Assembly (NCBI RefSeq): GCF_000733725.1
Contig: NZ_JMQM01000002.1
Span: forward strand, 62,001-126,000
Length of the DNA stretch: 64,000 nt
Reading direction: 5' to 3'
Source: Nitratireductor basaltis
GTDB taxonomy: Bacteria > Pseudomonadota > Alphaproteobacteria > Rhizobiales > Rhizobiaceae
The translations under genes were made by a program, and so were the position numbers. The notes beneath the pieces were generated by a model that saw only the letters and a program-made list of their open reading frames with translations, made no database searches and was not told the origin of the DNA. Shown here one piece after another: positions 24,081 through 33,957 of the stretch (position 1 is the first letter of the stretch; every line of letters starts with the position of its first letter).

Positions 24081-25019
24081 ATGGCGGCACAGCCGATCAT
24101 CATCGATACCGATCCCGGTCAGGACGACGCTGTCGCCATCATGCTTGCCCTGGCAAGCTCGGAGCTTGAGGTTCTGGGCATCACCGCCGTTGCGGGAAAT
24201 GTGCCGCTTGCGCTCACGGAAGTTAATGCACGCAAGGTTTGCGAGCTTGCAGGACGCACGGATGTGAAAGTCTATTCCGGTGCAAGCCGGCCGCTGATAC
24301 GCGATCTCGTGACCGCGGAACATGTTCACGGGAAAACCGGCCTCGACGGTCCGGAGCTGCCCGAACCGCAGATGAAGCTGCAGGAACAGCATGCAGTGGA
24401 TTTCATCGTGGAGACATTGATGGAGCGCGAACCGGGTACGGTTACGCTTTGCCCGCTCGGTCCGCTCACAAATATCGCACTCGCACTCAACCGTGAGCCG
24501 AAGATCGCTTCGCGCATCAAGCAGATCGTGCTGATGGGCGGCGGCTTCTTTGAAGGCGGAAACATCACGCCGACTGCCGAGTTCAACATCTATGTTGATC
24601 CGCATGCGGCAGATGTGGTCCTGCGCTCGGGCGTTCCCATCGTCATGATGCCGCTCGACGTGACCCACAAGGCGCTGACCACGCGCAAGCGCGTGGATGC
24701 CATTCGCAATCTTGGCACGCGGGTCGGCGAGGCGACGGCGGAGATGCTCGTTTTCTACGAGCGCTTCGACGAGGAGAAATACGGATCGGATGGCGGGCCG
24801 CTGCATGACCCCTGCGTTATCGCCTGGCTGTTGAAGCCGGACCTGTTTTCCGGTCGCAAGTGCAATGTGACGGTCGAAACCGCCTCCGAGCTAACCCTGG
24901 GCATGACGGTGGCCGACTGGTGGGGGGTCACCGACCGTCCGGCCAATGCCACCTTCATGCGCGACATCGACCACGAAGGCTTCTTCCAGCATCTGACGGA
25001 GCGGCTGGGGCGGCTCTAG
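24081..25019 (+). CDS. Inosine/uridine-preferring nucleoside hydrolase
   Basis: A 312-residue IunH-family enzyme. The calcium-binding N-terminal motif DTDPGQDDA is at 9-17; VTLCPLGPLTNIALAL, GGGFFEGGNITPTAEFNI and the late GPLHDPCVIAWLL (His/Asp of the active site) are present. It splits ribonucleosides to base and ribose. AGGA precedes the ATG. The stop codon shares CTAG with the stop of the convergent Ada-like gene. With the adenosine kinase at 28.6 kb it gives nucleoside salvage capacity. Confidence 0.93.
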   Translation: MAAQPIIIDTDPGQDDAVAIMLALASSELEVLGITAVAGNVPLALTEVNARKVCELAGRTDVKVYSGASRPLIRDLVTAEHVHGKTGLDGPELPEPQMKLQEQHAVDFIVETLMEREPGTVTLCPLGPLTNIALALNREPKIASRIKQIVLMGGGFFEGGNITPTAEFNIYVDPHAADVVLRSGVPIVMMPLDVTHKALTTRKRVDAIRNLGTRVGEATAEMLVFYERFDEEKYGSDGGPLHDPCVIAWLLKPDLFSGRKCNVTVETASELTLGMTVADWWGVTDRPANATFMRDIDHEGFFQHLTERLGRL

Positions 25020-25897
25020 CCGCGCTCGAGTTGGGCAGCTTCCCAGCCGAGCATGGCGCGCTTTCGCGTCAGACCCCAGTGATAGCCGGTCAACGCGCCT
25101 GATTTTCCGACGGCGCGGTGGCATGGCACGACGAATGAGAGCGGATTGGCGCCAATGGCTGCGCCCACAGCGCGCGAGGCCTTCGGCTTGCCAACCTCGC
25201 GGGCAATATCGGAATAGGCCTTTGCCCGCCCGAGCGGAATCTTCATCAAGGCCTGCCAGACCTGCACCTGAAAATCCGTACCAATGAGCACCACACGCAG
25301 CGGTTTTTCCGCCTTCCAGCGTGATGGATCGAAAATGCGTTGGGTATAGGGTGCGGTGGCGCTCATATCCTCGACATAGGTCGCTGCAGGCCACCGCCGG
25401 CTCATATCCGCGAAAGCTTCCGCTTCCCCGCCCTCATCTGCAAAGGCAAGGCCGGCAAGACCGCGCTCGGTTGCCATGATCAACGCACTGCCGAAGGGCG
25501 AGACATGGAAGCCATAGCGGATTTCCAAGCCTGCGCCACGGCTCTTGTATTCGCCGGGCGAGATCGCCTCATGGGTGACAAATAGGTCGTGCAAACGGCC
25601 CGGTCCCGACATGCCAAGCTCCATCGCCGCTTCGAGCAATGGCATTCCGTCGTCAAGCAGCCGCCGGGCATGGTCGAGCGTCACAGCCTGGAGAAAAGCC
25701 TTCGGCGTAAGCCCGGCCCAGCGGGTGAAAAGCTTCTGCAGGGTGGCCGGGTGCTCCCCGACATCCCGCGCCAGATCTTCCAATGAAGGCTGGTCGCGAT
25801 AATCGAGGCTGATCTTCTCGATCACACGGCGAATGATCTCGTAATCGCTGCCGCGCGGCGTGATCTCGCTTTGAAGAATGGCTGTCTGCAGGTTCAT
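25016..25897 (-). CDS. Ada-like AraC/methylated-DNA-protein-cysteine methyltransferase fusion
   Basis: A 293-residue fusion: AraC-type helix-turn-helix (~20-115) followed by an O6-alkylguanine-DNA alkyltransferase domain (~130-288) with the acceptor Cys259 in VPCHR and the helix-turn-helix arginine region SRAVGAAIGANP. The N-terminal Cys4 zinc domain of E. coli Ada, which senses methylphosphotriesters, is missing, so any regulatory role must work differently. It repairs O6-methylguanine in a suicide reaction. Its stop overlaps that of the convergent nucleoside hydrolase by 4 bp. Confidence 0.93.
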   Translation of the reverse strand: MNLQTAILQSEITPRGSDYEIIRRVIEKISLDYRDQPSLEDLARDVGEHPATLQKLFTRWAGLTPKAFLQAVTLDHARRLLDDGMPLLEAAMELGMSGPGRLHDLFVTHEAISPGEYKSRGAGLEIRYGFHVSPFGSALIMATERGLAGLAFADEGGEAEAFADMSRRWPAATYVEDMSATAPYTQRIFDPSRWKAEKPLRVVLIGTDFQVQVWQALMKIPLGRAKAYSDIAREVGKPKASRAVGAAIGANPLSFVVPCHRAVGKSGALTGYHWGLTRKRAMLGWEAAQLERG

Positions 25898-25959
25898 GAT
25901 CTGTCACTCCCTGCCCGCACTATCGCGCCAATGACGTGCCGCTGCCACCCGAAACCGGA

Positions 25960-26442
25960 TCAGCGGCCCCTTGCCGTTGCAAGAGCCTGCCCGAAGGCGC
26001 TTGCGAAGCTCTCACGCTCCTCCGGGTTGAGGAAACTCCCAAGCGCCACCCGGCGCTCACGCGATTCCACCGCCATGTCGGTCACGCCTATCTCTTCATG
26101 ACGGTCGACGCGGAAGCGGGTCCAGAACGGATTGAAGCCATGCTCTTCCACGCGGCCTGAAGGAGCGGTCTTGCGGATGAGAAGATTTGTGCGCGACAGG
26201 GTCACTTCCTCCCGGACGCGCGCGGCACGGTAATTCATCCGGAAAGCAAACCAGATCGCCAGTACGTCCAGCCCGAAAAAGCCAAAAACCGGCCAGGCGC
26301 CCATCTTGAGAAAGAGCGCCCCAAGAGACAGCCAGAAGACGACGAGCACCGTCATCAGCACGACAAAGCCTGTCCGCCCAAGCGAGCGGTGAGGCATCAG
26401 CAGCGCGCTGAAAAATGGGGCATCGGCTTTCGTTTCGCTCAT
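25960..26442 (-). CDS. DUF2244 membrane protein
   Basis: A 160-residue protein with two transmembrane helices (~24-44 and ~47-67) and a cytoplasmic basic C-terminal domain, the DUF2244 arrangement found across alphaproteobacteria. Function is unknown. The start at 26442 gives MSETKADAPFF and leaves 21 bp to the divergent nth gene, so the two promoters must overlap the coding regions. Confidence 0.88.
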   Translation of the reverse strand: MSETKADAPFFSALLMPHRSLGRTGFVVLMTVLVVFWLSLGALFLKMGAWPVFGFFGLDVLAIWFAFRMNYRAARVREEVTLSRTNLLIRKTAPSGRVEEHGFNPFWTRFRVDRHEEIGVTDMAVESRERRVALGSFLNPEERESFASAFGQALATARGR

Positions 26443-26463
26443 GATTGCGATTATAGAGGGCGC

Positions 26464-27222
26464 ATGGAAAAGCCCAAGGTGAAAAAACCAGCCAAAGCGT
26501 CGGCCGCGAAGCGCAAAGTGTCGCGACGCAAGGCGCTGACCGCCTATCCCCACGAGGAGCTGACGGAGATCTTCCGCCGCTTCAAGGTGCAGCGTCCGGA
26601 GCCGAAGGGTGAGCTGGAGCATGTGAACGCCTTCACGCTTCTGGTAGCCGTTGTCCTGTCTGCGCAGGCAACCGATGCGGGCGTGAACAAGGCCACACGC
26701 GGTCTGTTCGCCGTGGCCGACACGCCTGAGAAAATGTTTGCGCTGGGCGAGGAAAAGGTCGGCGAATATATCCGCACCATCGGCCTTTGGCGCAACAAGG
26801 CGAAAAACGTCATCGCGCTGAGCAAGGCGCTGATCGACGAGCATGGCGGGGAAGTGCCCGGCGAGCGCGACCTCCTGACGAAATTGCCGGGCGTGGGCCG
26901 CAAGACCGCGAATGTTGTGCTCAACATGGCTTTCGGGCAGCCGACCATGGCGGTGGACACCCATATCCTGCGCATCGGCAACCGCATCATGCTGGCGCCG
27001 GGCAAGACCCCTGATGCCGTCGAGGCCGCGCTGATGAAGGTCATTCCGGAAGAATATCTCTTCCATGCCCATCACTGGCTGATCCTGCACGGGCGCTATG
27101 TGTGCAAGTCGCGCAAGCCCGACTGTGAAGCCTGTGTGATTGCCGATCTCTGCAAGGCACCGGAAAAGACGACGGATATCCCGGCGCCGCTCGTGCCGAT
27201 TGCGGATGAGCAGGCGGCTTAG
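26464..27222 (+). CDS. nth: Endonuclease III
   Basis: A 252-residue base-excision-repair glycosylase/AP lyase for oxidised pyrimidines. The helix-hairpin-helix LPGVGRKTA contains catalytic Lys147, Asp165 lies in VDTHILR, and the [4Fe-4S] cluster ligands are Cys214, Cys221, Cys224 and Cys230 (C-X6-C-X2-C-X5-C). A lysine-rich N-terminal extension of ~25 residues precedes the core and may aid DNA binding. It ends 6 bp before the convergent DUF2214 gene. Confidence 0.95.
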   Translation: MEKPKVKKPAKASAAKRKVSRRKALTAYPHEELTEIFRRFKVQRPEPKGELEHVNAFTLLVAVVLSAQATDAGVNKATRGLFAVADTPEKMFALGEEKVGEYIRTIGLWRNKAKNVIALSKALIDEHGGEVPGERDLLTKLPGVGRKTANVVLNMAFGQPTMAVDTHILRIGNRIMLAPGKTPDAVEAALMKVIPEEYLFHAHHWLILHGRYVCKSRKPDCEACVIADLCKAPEKTTDIPAPLVPIADEQAA

Positions 27223-27228
27223 GTCACG

Positions 27229-27672
27229 TCAGCCGAAATCTCGGGCCATCATGGCGGCGAAGACCGGGATGAGGGCAAAAACCGCGATTTCGGCCACCAG
27301 GAAGCGCCGCATTGCCTTGATTTCGGCCACCGGCATTTGGAACCCCGCCTCCTTCGCCTGCCTGCTCCAGCGCAGGATGGCGAGTGTCGGCTTGACCGAG
27401 AGCAGCCCGACAATGGCAAAGGCTGCGATCTTGCCCCAGAAGGCGTGGTTGGCCGCGTAGAACTCCCAGCCCCGCAGGCCGAAAGCGACGCGGGCAGCAC
27501 CAACCGCCAGAACCAGCATGGCAACAAGTCCATACATCCGGTCTATATGTGTGAGGATCTTCAGGTCCCGCAGTGACATGTCCGATTTCATCAGGACGAA
27601 TTCGGCAGCGATGATGAAGGCGAGCAGGAACACCAAAAGGTGGTGCAGTATCGCCAGAACGAGATCCGTCAT
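27229..27672 (-). CDS. DUF2214 membrane protein
   Basis: A 147-residue protein with four hydrophobic helices and the family segments LHHLLVFLLAFIIAAEF and HIDRMYGLVAMLVLAVGAARV, matching DUF2214. Function is unknown. GGGGGAA precedes the ATG. It overlaps the upstream CysZ/EI24-type gene by four bases, so they form an operon of two membrane proteins. Confidence 0.85.
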   Translation of the reverse strand: MTDLVLAILHHLLVFLLAFIIAAEFVLMKSDMSLRDLKILTHIDRMYGLVAMLVLAVGAARVAFGLRGWEFYAANHAFWGKIAAFAIVGLLSVKPTLAILRWSRQAKEAGFQMPVAEIKAMRRFLVAEIAVFALIPVFAAMMARDFG

Positions 27673-28403
27673 GCGTGCGTTCCCCCGGATTTAGCGTCCG
27701 TATCATGCGCGGAATGCGTGATCATCTTGTGAAGATGCACCATCATGGCTGCTGCAAAGAGCGGCGTCAGGAGGTTGACGAAGGGGATGGCCAGAAAGCC
27801 TGCGATGACCAGCCCGCCCATGAAGACCGTACTCGCATGCCTGCGCCGCAGGGCCTTGGCCTCGGCCTCCGTGCGGAAGCGCATGGCGGCAAATTCGAAG
27901 AATTCCCGGCCAAGCAGGTAGCCGTTGACGATGAAGAAGGCGATCACGTTAACGCCCGGCACCAGGAGCAGAAGCAAGGCGAACAGGTTGCCGAGGATGA
28001 CGACACCGAAGAACTTCAGGGACATGATGATGGCCGGAACGAGAGGTACCGGCTTGCCGGGCGGGTCCTGCGCGTAATCGGTCTTCTCTACCGCCTCTGC
28101 CACATCGTCCAGAAAAAGCCCGGCGATGATTGCCGTTATCGGCGCGATCAGCAGCGCAAGCGCGAGCGCCAGACCGATGCCCGCGGCAAGACCTGCAACA
28201 AGGCCAAGCCAGCCTGCCCAGGACGGCAGGTCCGGCATGAAGACCTGCAAAAGCGGCAGGATGTAGAAATCGAAGAGTTCGCGAAGACCGAACCACAGAC
28301 CCGCGATGACCAGGAGCGTCAGCCCGAGCGTCTTGTAGAAGGCAGAGCGGAAGGGCGTGGTAAAGAGCTGCCCTGCCGCCGCCCTGGCGGCATCAATGAT
28401 CAT
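27669..28403 (-). CDS. EI24/CysZ-like membrane protein
   Basis: A 244-residue integral membrane protein with about five hydrophobic stretches, including the characteristic paired long helices and the LVPGVNVIAFFIVNGYLLGREFFEFAAMRF segment of the EI24/CysZ family. E. coli CysZ imports sulfate, but many homologues have unproven roles and no cys genes lie beside this one. ATG 28403 (MIIDAARAAAGQ) matches the family start. It is upstream of and overlaps the DUF2214 gene. Confidence 0.85.
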   Translation of the reverse strand: MIIDAARAAAGQLFTTPFRSAFYKTLGLTLLVIAGLWFGLRELFDFYILPLLQVFMPDLPSWAGWLGLVAGLAAGIGLALALALLIAPITAIIAGLFLDDVAEAVEKTDYAQDPPGKPVPLVPAIIMSLKFFGVVILGNLFALLLLLVPGVNVIAFFIVNGYLLGREFFEFAAMRFRTEAEAKALRRRHASTVFMGGLVIAGFLAIPFVNLLTPLFAAAMMVHLHKMITHSAHDTDAKSGGTHA

Positions 28404-28573
28404 AGGTGTCGTAGATCCCCGGTCGAACGTTTCGCTCGCCACTGCAGATAAGCAGTCTGACATTCGCACGCAAGGCAGCCTCTGCGCTGTTGGCGGTTCC
28501 AATCCGCGGCTGCAGGCGCTAAACACGCTCGCGGAACGACTGACCCAGATCCTCTGACCTGCTGGAGAGCTTC

Positions 28574-29566
28574 ATGAGCGAATTCGACGTCCTGTGCATC
28601 GGCAATGCCATTGTGGACATCATTGCCCGTTGCGACGAGGCGTTTCTCGTGGAGAACGATATCCGGCGGGGCACGATGAACCTTGTCGATGCCGAGCGCG
28701 CAGCGCTTCTTTACGAGCGGATGGGGCCGGCGATCGAAACCTCCGGCGGTAGTGCCGGCAACACGGCTGCGGGTGTGGCGAGTTTCGGTGGCAAGGCCGC
28801 GTATTTCGGCAAGGTCTCGCGCGATCATCTGGGCGAAATCTACACGCATGATATCCGCGCACAGGGTGTGGCATTCGACACCAGACCGCTTGAAGGCGAA
28901 CCACCAACGGCGCGCTCCATGATCTTCGTCACGCCCGATGGCGAGCGCTCGATGAACACCTATCTGGGATCTTGCGTGGAGCTTGGGCCGGAAGATGTCG
29001 AAGCGGACAAGGCGAAATCCGCCAAAGTCACCTATTTTGAAGGCTATCTGTGGGATCCGCCACGCGCCAAGGAAGCGATCCGGATGACCGCCGAACTGGC
29101 GCATGAGGCCGGACGCGAAGTCGCCATGTCGCTTTCCGACCCGTTCTGCGTGGACCGCTACCGAGCAGAATTTCTCGAACTCATGCGTTCGAAGACCGTG
29201 AACATCGTCTTCGCCAACGAGCACGAGCTTGCCTCGCTCTACGAAACCTCCAGCTTTGAAGAGGCACTGGCAGCGATCCGCAAGGACTGCGACCTCGCCT
29301 GCGTCACGCTGTCGGAGCGCGGCTCCATCGTCGTGCGCGGGGATGAAACCGTTGAGATCGAGCCCGTCAGGGTGCCCGAGGTGGTGGACACGACCGGCGC
29401 AGGCGATCTCTATGCTGCCGGCTTTCTGTTCGGCTACACGAATGGCAAAAGCCTCGGGCAGAGCGGGAAGCTCGGCTCCATGGCTGCAAGCCGCGTGATC
29501 GGCCAGATCGGCCCGCGGCTGCAGACCAGCCTTAAAAGCGATGCCGAGCAGGCAGGGCTTCTGTAA
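28574..29566 (+). CDS. Adenosine kinase / PfkB-family sugar kinase
   Basis: A 330-residue ribokinase-family kinase with the N-terminal GNAIVDI, the substrate-loop GGSAGNTAAGVASFGG (58-73) and the C-terminal signature VVDTTGAGDLYAAGF with catalytic Asp278. The bacterial adenosine-kinase subgroup uses ATP to make AMP from adenosine. GGAGAG precedes the ATG. The neighbouring gap 28404-28573 has no other feature. Guanosine/inosine or a sugar could also be the substrate, but adenosine is most likely. Confidence 0.88.
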   Translation: MSEFDVLCIGNAIVDIIARCDEAFLVENDIRRGTMNLVDAERAALLYERMGPAIETSGGSAGNTAAGVASFGGKAAYFGKVSRDHLGEIYTHDIRAQGVAFDTRPLEGEPPTARSMIFVTPDGERSMNTYLGSCVELGPEDVEADKAKSAKVTYFEGYLWDPPRAKEAIRMTAELAHEAGREVAMSLSDPFCVDRYRAEFLELMRSKTVNIVFANEHELASLYETSSFEEALAAIRKDCDLACVTLSERGSIVVRGDETVEIEPVRVPEVVDTTGAGDLYAAGFLFGYTNGKSLGQSGKLGSMAASRVIGQIGPRLQTSLKSDAEQAGLL

Positions 29567-29569
29567 GGG

Positions 29570-30202
29570 TCAGAGAATGTCTTCCGGCTTGCGTCCGGGG
29601 CGTGGTTTGTAGCGGGGTATGGACCAGCCATAGCGCATGCCGCCACCGCGAACGATGAAGGCGGCAGTGAAGGCAAGCGCTGCGGCCGGTATGACCGCCA
29701 GCCCCAGAAGAACAGCCGCAACATAGACCGCGGCACCGGCAAGGGCAGCGGTGACGTAAATCTCGGAACGCAGCAGGACCGACGGTTCACCGGCCAGAAG
29801 GTCGCGTAATATGCCGCCGAAGGTCGCAGTCATCATGCCCGTGATCAGTGCCACCGGCACGGAACCCGAGGCTGCCAGCCCCTTGGCAGCACCGAGCACG
29901 CCATAGGCCGACAGGCCAACGGCATCGAGCCAGAGCAGAAGGCGATAGCGTGATTCAACCAGATGGGCGGTGAAGAAGACCAATACGCCTATCACCGCAC
30001 TGACGATCACATAAGCGGGGTTGACCACCCAGAAGACAGGCAGGCCGAGCACGAGATCGCGCAATGTGCCACCCCCCGTCCCCGTGATGCCGGCAAAGAA
30101 GAGGAAGCCGATCATGTCGAGCTGCTTGCGCGAGGCGGCAAGGGCGCCGGTGGCGGCGAAAACCGCCACCCCGGCGTAATCCAGCAGCATGAGCGGCATC
30201 AT
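29570..30202 (-). CDS. TRIC cation channel family protein (UPF0126)
   Basis: A 210-residue membrane protein with seven predicted helices arranged as two internal repeats. Each contains the TGGGTLRDLVLG / FGGILRDLLAGEP signature of the YicG/TRIC family. Structural work on the family shows trimeric cation channels; in bacteria glycine transport has also been reported. It lies 15 bp upstream of nothing but follows grpE on the same strand (gap 14 bp), so it may be the last gene of hrcA-grpE. Confidence 0.9.
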   Translation of the reverse strand: MMPLMLLDYAGVAVFAATGALAASRKQLDMIGFLFFAGITGTGGGTLRDLVLGLPVFWVVNPAYVIVSAVIGVLVFFTAHLVESRYRLLLWLDAVGLSAYGVLGAAKGLAASGSVPVALITGMMTATFGGILRDLLAGEPSVLLRSEIYVTAALAGAAVYVAAVLLGLAVIPAAALAFTAAFIVRGGGMRYGWSIPRYKPRPGRKPEDIL

Positions 30203-30216
30203 GGCCGGTCAGGCCA

Positions 30217-30870
30217 TCAGGAAGCGTCGCCGGAGCTTGCCTGCTCCGCGTCGGCCTGCTGCTTTTCAGCGGAAGCCTTCGGTCCGCCCTTCGAGACGCC
30301 AACCATGGCCGGGCGCAGCACACGCTCGCCGATGACGTAGCCGGGCTGTACGACCTGAACGACCGTATTGGCAGCAACATCGGGGTTGGGGACCTCGAAC
30401 ATTGCCTGATGAAAATTGGGATCGAAACGCTCGCCTTCAGGATTGAGGCGCTTCACGCCATGGCGCTCGAGCGTGGACAGCATTGAGCGTTCGGTCATCT
30501 CAACGCCTTCGGCGAGCGACTTGAGAACCGGCTCGGCAGTCTCGCGCTGTTCGGGCGTGATCGCACCGAGGGCGCGCTGCAGATTGTCGGAAACGGTCAG
30601 CATGTCGCGGGCAAAGCCGGCTATACCGAAAGTGCGAGCATCGGCAACTTCACGCTGCGTGCGCTTGCGCAGATTTTCCATCTCGGCAACCAGACGCAGA
30701 TTCTGCTCTTTCAGCTCTTCATTTTCGCGGGCAAGCTTGAGAAGCACGTCCTCTTCCGAAACTTCGCCTTCAGCCTCGCCCTCAGCGGCTACATTCTCGT
30801 CCTCAGCCTGGGCATTGGCATTCGCCTCTTCCAGGTTCAGGTCGTTGTCGTGCTTTGGGTGCGTTGTCAT
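30217..30870 (-). CDS. grpE: Nucleotide exchange factor GrpE
   Basis: A 217-residue DnaK cochaperone: an acidic disordered N-terminus (~1-45), a long coiled coil (~46-100: [24 protein letters not shown]), then the beta-wing domain with [14 protein letters not shown] and the ending [22 protein letters not shown]. It speeds ADP release from DnaK. It is downstream of hrcA by 73 bp on the same strand, the usual heat-shock pair. Confidence 0.97.
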   Translation of the reverse strand: MTTHPKHDNDLNLEEANANAQAEDENVAAEGEAEGEVSEEDVLLKLARENEELKEQNLRLVAEMENLRKRTQREVADARTFGIAGFARDMLTVSDNLQRALGAITPEQRETAEPVLKSLAEGVEMTERSMLSTLERHGVKRLNPEGERFDPNFHQAMFEVPNPDVAANTVVQVVQPGYVIGERVLRPAMVGVSKGGPKASAEKQQADAEQASSGDAS

Positions 30871-30943
30871 TGGCTGTCTGTCTCTCGTGAAAACTTCATT
30901 TCGCGCCGCATATCGAGGTTTGACGCCTGAAAATCAAGGGCGT

Positions 30944-32014
30944 CTAGCGCAGCAGGCGCCCTACCAACTGGGCAGTATAGTCCACCATCGGCACGATGCG
31001 GGCATAATTGAGCCGGGTCGGGCCGATCACGCCCAAGGCGCCGATGACGCGGGACTCCTGGTCGCGATAGGGCGCAACAACAAGCGATGATCCCGAAAGC
31101 GAGAAAAGCTTGTTTTCCGAACCGATGAAGATGCGCACGCCGTGTCCTTCCTCGGCTAGGTCGAGCAGTTGAACCAGCCCCTCTTTCGTTTCCAGGTCCT
31201 CGAAAAGGTGACGCAGGAGATCGAGGTCGCCATCGGCATTGATGTTTTCCAGAAGATTTGCGCGGCCCCGGACAATGAGGCGGGCGGGCTGCCCCTCGCC
31301 CGCATCGGACCACACGGCAAGCCCCTGCTCCACCAGCGCTTGGGACAGCTTGTCGAGCGCCATGCGCGTCTCTTCATGCAGTCGGGAGATTTCGCTGCGC
31401 GCCTCACCCAGCGTGCGGCCCCGGATATGGGCATTCAGGAAGTTGGACGCTTCTGCCAATTGCGAGGCCGTGACGCCGGCCGGCAAATCGATGACACGGT
31501 TCTCCACATCGCCATTTTGCGAAACAAGGACGGCCAGCGCCTTGCGCGGCTCAAGCTGGATGAACTCCATGTGCTTGAGCGCAGCTTCAGTCTTCGTTGC
31601 CAGCACGAGTCCCGCGCCGCGCGACAGGCCCGATAGCATCTGGCTGGCTTCGGTCAGCATATGCTCGAGCGACTGGCTGCGGCCGGCGGCATTGACCTGC
31701 GCCTCGATCACGCGACGCTCGTCTTCCGACAGATCGCCGATTTCCATGAAGGCATCGACGAAAAAACGCAGGCCCTGCTGCGTTGGCAGGCGACCAGCGG
31801 AGACATGCGGCGCATAAATGAGCCCCAGATGCTCCAGATCGCTCATCACATTGCGTACTGTCGCCGGCGAGAGCTGATTGGGCAAAAGGCGGGAAAGATT
31901 GCGTGAACCGAGGGGCTCCCCCTCGTTGAGATAGGTCTCGACGATCAGGCGGAAAATATCGCGAGAGCGCGCGTCGAGCGAACTCAGATCTCGGTCGGTG
32001 ATAGGCTTCGTCAT
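30944..32014 (-). CDS. hrcA: Heat-inducible transcriptional repressor HrcA
   Basis: A 356-residue repressor that binds CIRCE elements of groE and related genes and needs GroEL to stay active. It has an N-terminal winged helix (~10-90: [38 protein letters not shown]) and a GAF-like sensor domain. CAGGAG nine bases before ATG 32014 fixes the start over an in-frame ATG at 32062. No CIRCE repeat is seen in its own promoter. It is divergent from rph, the common order in Rhizobiales. Confidence 0.97.
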   Translation of the reverse strand: MTKPITDRDLSSLDARSRDIFRLIVETYLNEGEPLGSRNLSRLLPNQLSPATVRNVMSDLEHLGLIYAPHVSAGRLPTQQGLRFFVDAFMEIGDLSEDERRVIEAQVNAAGRSQSLEHMLTEASQMLSGLSRGAGLVLATKTEAALKHMEFIQLEPRKALAVLVSQNGDVENRVIDLPAGVTASQLAEASNFLNAHIRGRTLGEARSEISRLHEETRMALDKLSQALVEQGLAVWSDAGEGQPARLIVRGRANLLENINADGDLDLLRHLFEDLETKEGLVQLLDLAEEGHGVRIFIGSENKLFSLSGSSLVVAPYRDQESRVIGALGVIGPTRLNYARIVPMVDYTAQLVGRLLR

Positions 32015-32169
32015 TGCGCTGATACTCCTGCCGTAAAATATATGCGGCGAGCGCATAAACACAACTGGCGGGGAGCGGTTGCAGCGGTTTTCCTTTGCGT
32101 CGTCAGACCAAGAAAGTTACAAGCCGGTCGATTAACCATGCCCCGAACCGCTAGCGGAGAGACGCTTAG

Positions 32170-32886
32170 ATGAGACCTTCCAAAAGGCAGCCCGACGAGA
32201 TGCGCGCCATCAGCTTTGAGCGAGGCGTCTCCAAGCACGCTGAAGGCTCCTGCATGGTGAAGTTCGGGGACACCCATGTGCTGTGCACCGCCAGCCTCGA
32301 AGAACGCGTTCCCGGATGGCTGCGCAATTCGGGCAAGGGCTGGGTGACGGCCGAATATGGCATGCTGCCGCGTTCGACCGGCGACCGCATGCGCCGTGAA
32401 GCCTCCAGTGGCAAGCAGGGCGGGCGCACGCTCGAAATCCAGCGTCTGATCGGGCGCTCGCTGCGCTCGGTCGTGGACCTGCAGGCGCTCGGCGAGATGC
32501 AGATCACGGTCGATTGCGATGTCATCCAGGCTGATGGCGGTACACGCACCGCAGCCATTACGGGCGGTTTCGTCGCCCTTCACGACTGCCTGACCTGGAT
32601 GCACGCACGCCAGATGATCAATATCGAGCGGGTGCTCAAGGATCACGTCGCTGCCATTTCCTGTGGCATCTACGACGGCAACCCGGTTCTGGATCTCGAC
32701 TATGCGGAGGACTCCGCTGCCGAAACGGATGCGAATTTTGTCATGACCGGCAAGGGCGGTATCGTGGAAATTCAGGGCACGGCGGAAGGCGAGGCCTTTT
32801 CCGAGGATCAATTCGGCCAGCTGATGGGTCTTGCGAAGCAGGGCATCAAGCGTCTGGTCGAGCTGCAGAAAATGGCTGTTGCCTGA
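32170..32886 (+). CDS. rph: Ribonuclease PH
   Basis: A 238-residue phosphorolytic 3'-5' exoribonuclease that trims tRNA 3' ends using phosphate. [11 protein letters not shown], the arginine-rich [20 protein letters not shown] and [18 protein letters not shown] are the family core; the [24 protein letters not shown] ending is complete. GGAG lies upstream. It begins a plus-strand run rph - VOC protein - rdgB - hemW with very short or overlapping junctions. Confidence 0.97.
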   Translation: MRPSKRQPDEMRAISFERGVSKHAEGSCMVKFGDTHVLCTASLEERVPGWLRNSGKGWVTAEYGMLPRSTGDRMRREASSGKQGGRTLEIQRLIGRSLRSVVDLQALGEMQITVDCDVIQADGGTRTAAITGGFVALHDCLTWMHARQMINIERVLKDHVAAISCGIYDGNPVLDLDYAEDSAAETDANFVMTGKGGIVEIQGTAEGEAFSEDQFGQLMGLAKQGIKRLVELQKMAVA

Positions 32887-32902
32887 AGCGGGTGAACAAG
32901 AC

Positions 32903-33316
32903 GTGCAGGCCAGGGGCATTCTAGAAGCCGCTCTTTATGTGAACGACCTCGATGAGGCGGAGCGCTTCTACGCGGATGTGCTTGGGCTCGAGCGCATCGT
33001 CCGCGTCGAGGGGCGGCATGTCTTCTTCCGTTGTGGAGAGATGGTGCTGCTTCTCTTCAACGCCGAGGCCACGCAGACACCACCTGCCGATGATGCCCCT
33101 TTGCCGGTCCCGCCTCACGGGGCGAAGGGTCCGGGCCATCTTTGCTTTTCGGCCAGCGCGGAAGAAATCGCGCGATGGAAGACGCATCTGGAAGAACTGA
33201 ACATTTTCATCGAAGCGGATTTCGAGTGGCCCAATGGCGGGCGCTCCATCTATTTCCGTGATCCGGCAGGCAATTCGCTGGAATTTGCCGAGCCACGCAT
33301 CTGGGGGCTTTCGTGA
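32903..33316 (+). CDS. VOC/glyoxalase-fold protein
   Basis: A 137-residue vicinal-oxygen-chelate protein with one pair of beta-alpha-beta-beta-beta modules ([65 protein letters not shown]). His and Glu at the usual metal positions are visible. Substrate is unknown; members include glyoxalase I, dioxygenases and antibiotic-binding proteins. The GTG start lies 16 bp after rph, and its stop overlaps the rdgB start (GTGA). Confidence 0.85.
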   Translation: MQARGILEAALYVNDLDEAERFYADVLGLERIVRVEGRHVFFRCGEMVLLLFNAEATQTPPADDAPLPVPPHGAKGPGHLCFSASAEEIARWKTHLEELNIFIEADFEWPNGGRSIYFRDPAGNSLEFAEPRIWGLS

Positions 33317-33957
33317 GAGAGATACCAAATCGCAAATTCGTGCTGGCCAGCCACAACAAGGGCAAGCTGCGGGAGTTTTCCGAGTTGCTTTCGCCTTTCG
33401 GCTACGAGGTGGTTTCGGCAGCCGAGCTCGGGCTTGGTGAACCGGAGGAAACCGGCAGCGAATTCGAGCAGAATGCGCTGATCAAGGCCAAGGCTGCGGC
33501 AGAAGCGACGGGCCTGCCTGCACTCTCCGACGACTCCGGTCTTTGCGTTGATGCACTGGATGGTGCGCCCGGCGTCTACACCGCTGACTGGGCGACCAAG
33601 CCCGATGGCAGCCGCGACTTTGCGATAGCCATGGACAAGGTGGAAAAAGCGCTGAGGGAAAAGGGCGCCGATGCCCCCGAACAGCGCCGCGGGCGTTTCG
33701 TCTCGGTTCTGTGCCTGTGTTTCCCCGATGGCGAAGCCGAGTTCTATCGCGGCGAGGCTGAAGGCCATCTCGTCTGGCCGCCACGCGGCGAAATGGGCTT
33801 CGGCTATGATCCCGTCTTCCAACCCGCGGGCTATCAGATAACATTCGGTGAGATGGATTCGCAGCAGAAGCATGGTTGGAAACCCGGACAGGCAACCGCC
33901 CTTTCCCATCGAGCGCGCTCCTTCAAGAAATTTGCCGAGGCAAGGCTGAGCCTTTGA
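33313..33957 (+). CDS. rdgB: Non-canonical purine NTP pyrophosphatase (RdgB/HAM1)
   Basis: A 214-residue house-cleaning enzyme that hydrolyses ITP, dITP and XTP to monophosphates. The motifs [12 protein letters not shown] (N-terminus), [19 protein letters not shown] with the catalytic Asp, and [10 protein letters not shown] are present. The GTG start overlaps the VOC gene by 4 bp, and the stop overlaps the hemW start by one base, indicating tight coupling. This order is common in Rhizobiales. Confidence 0.96.
   Translation: MREIPNRKFVLASHNKGKLREFSELLSPFGYEVVSAAELGLGEPEETGSEFEQNALIKAKAAAEATGLPALSDDSGLCVDALDGAPGVYTADWATKPDGSRDFAIAMDKVEKALREKGADAPEQRRGRFVSVLCLCFPDGEAEFYRGEAEGHLVWPPRGEMGFGYDPVFQPAGYQITFGEMDSQQKHGWKPGQATALSHRARSFKKFAEARLSL

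Noticed and set aside
28480-28515. tRNA T-arm-like sequence GGCGGTTCCAATCCGC
   Set aside because: Only a 4-bp stem, the loop breaks the TTCRANY rule, and no acceptor or anticodon arm can be drawn.
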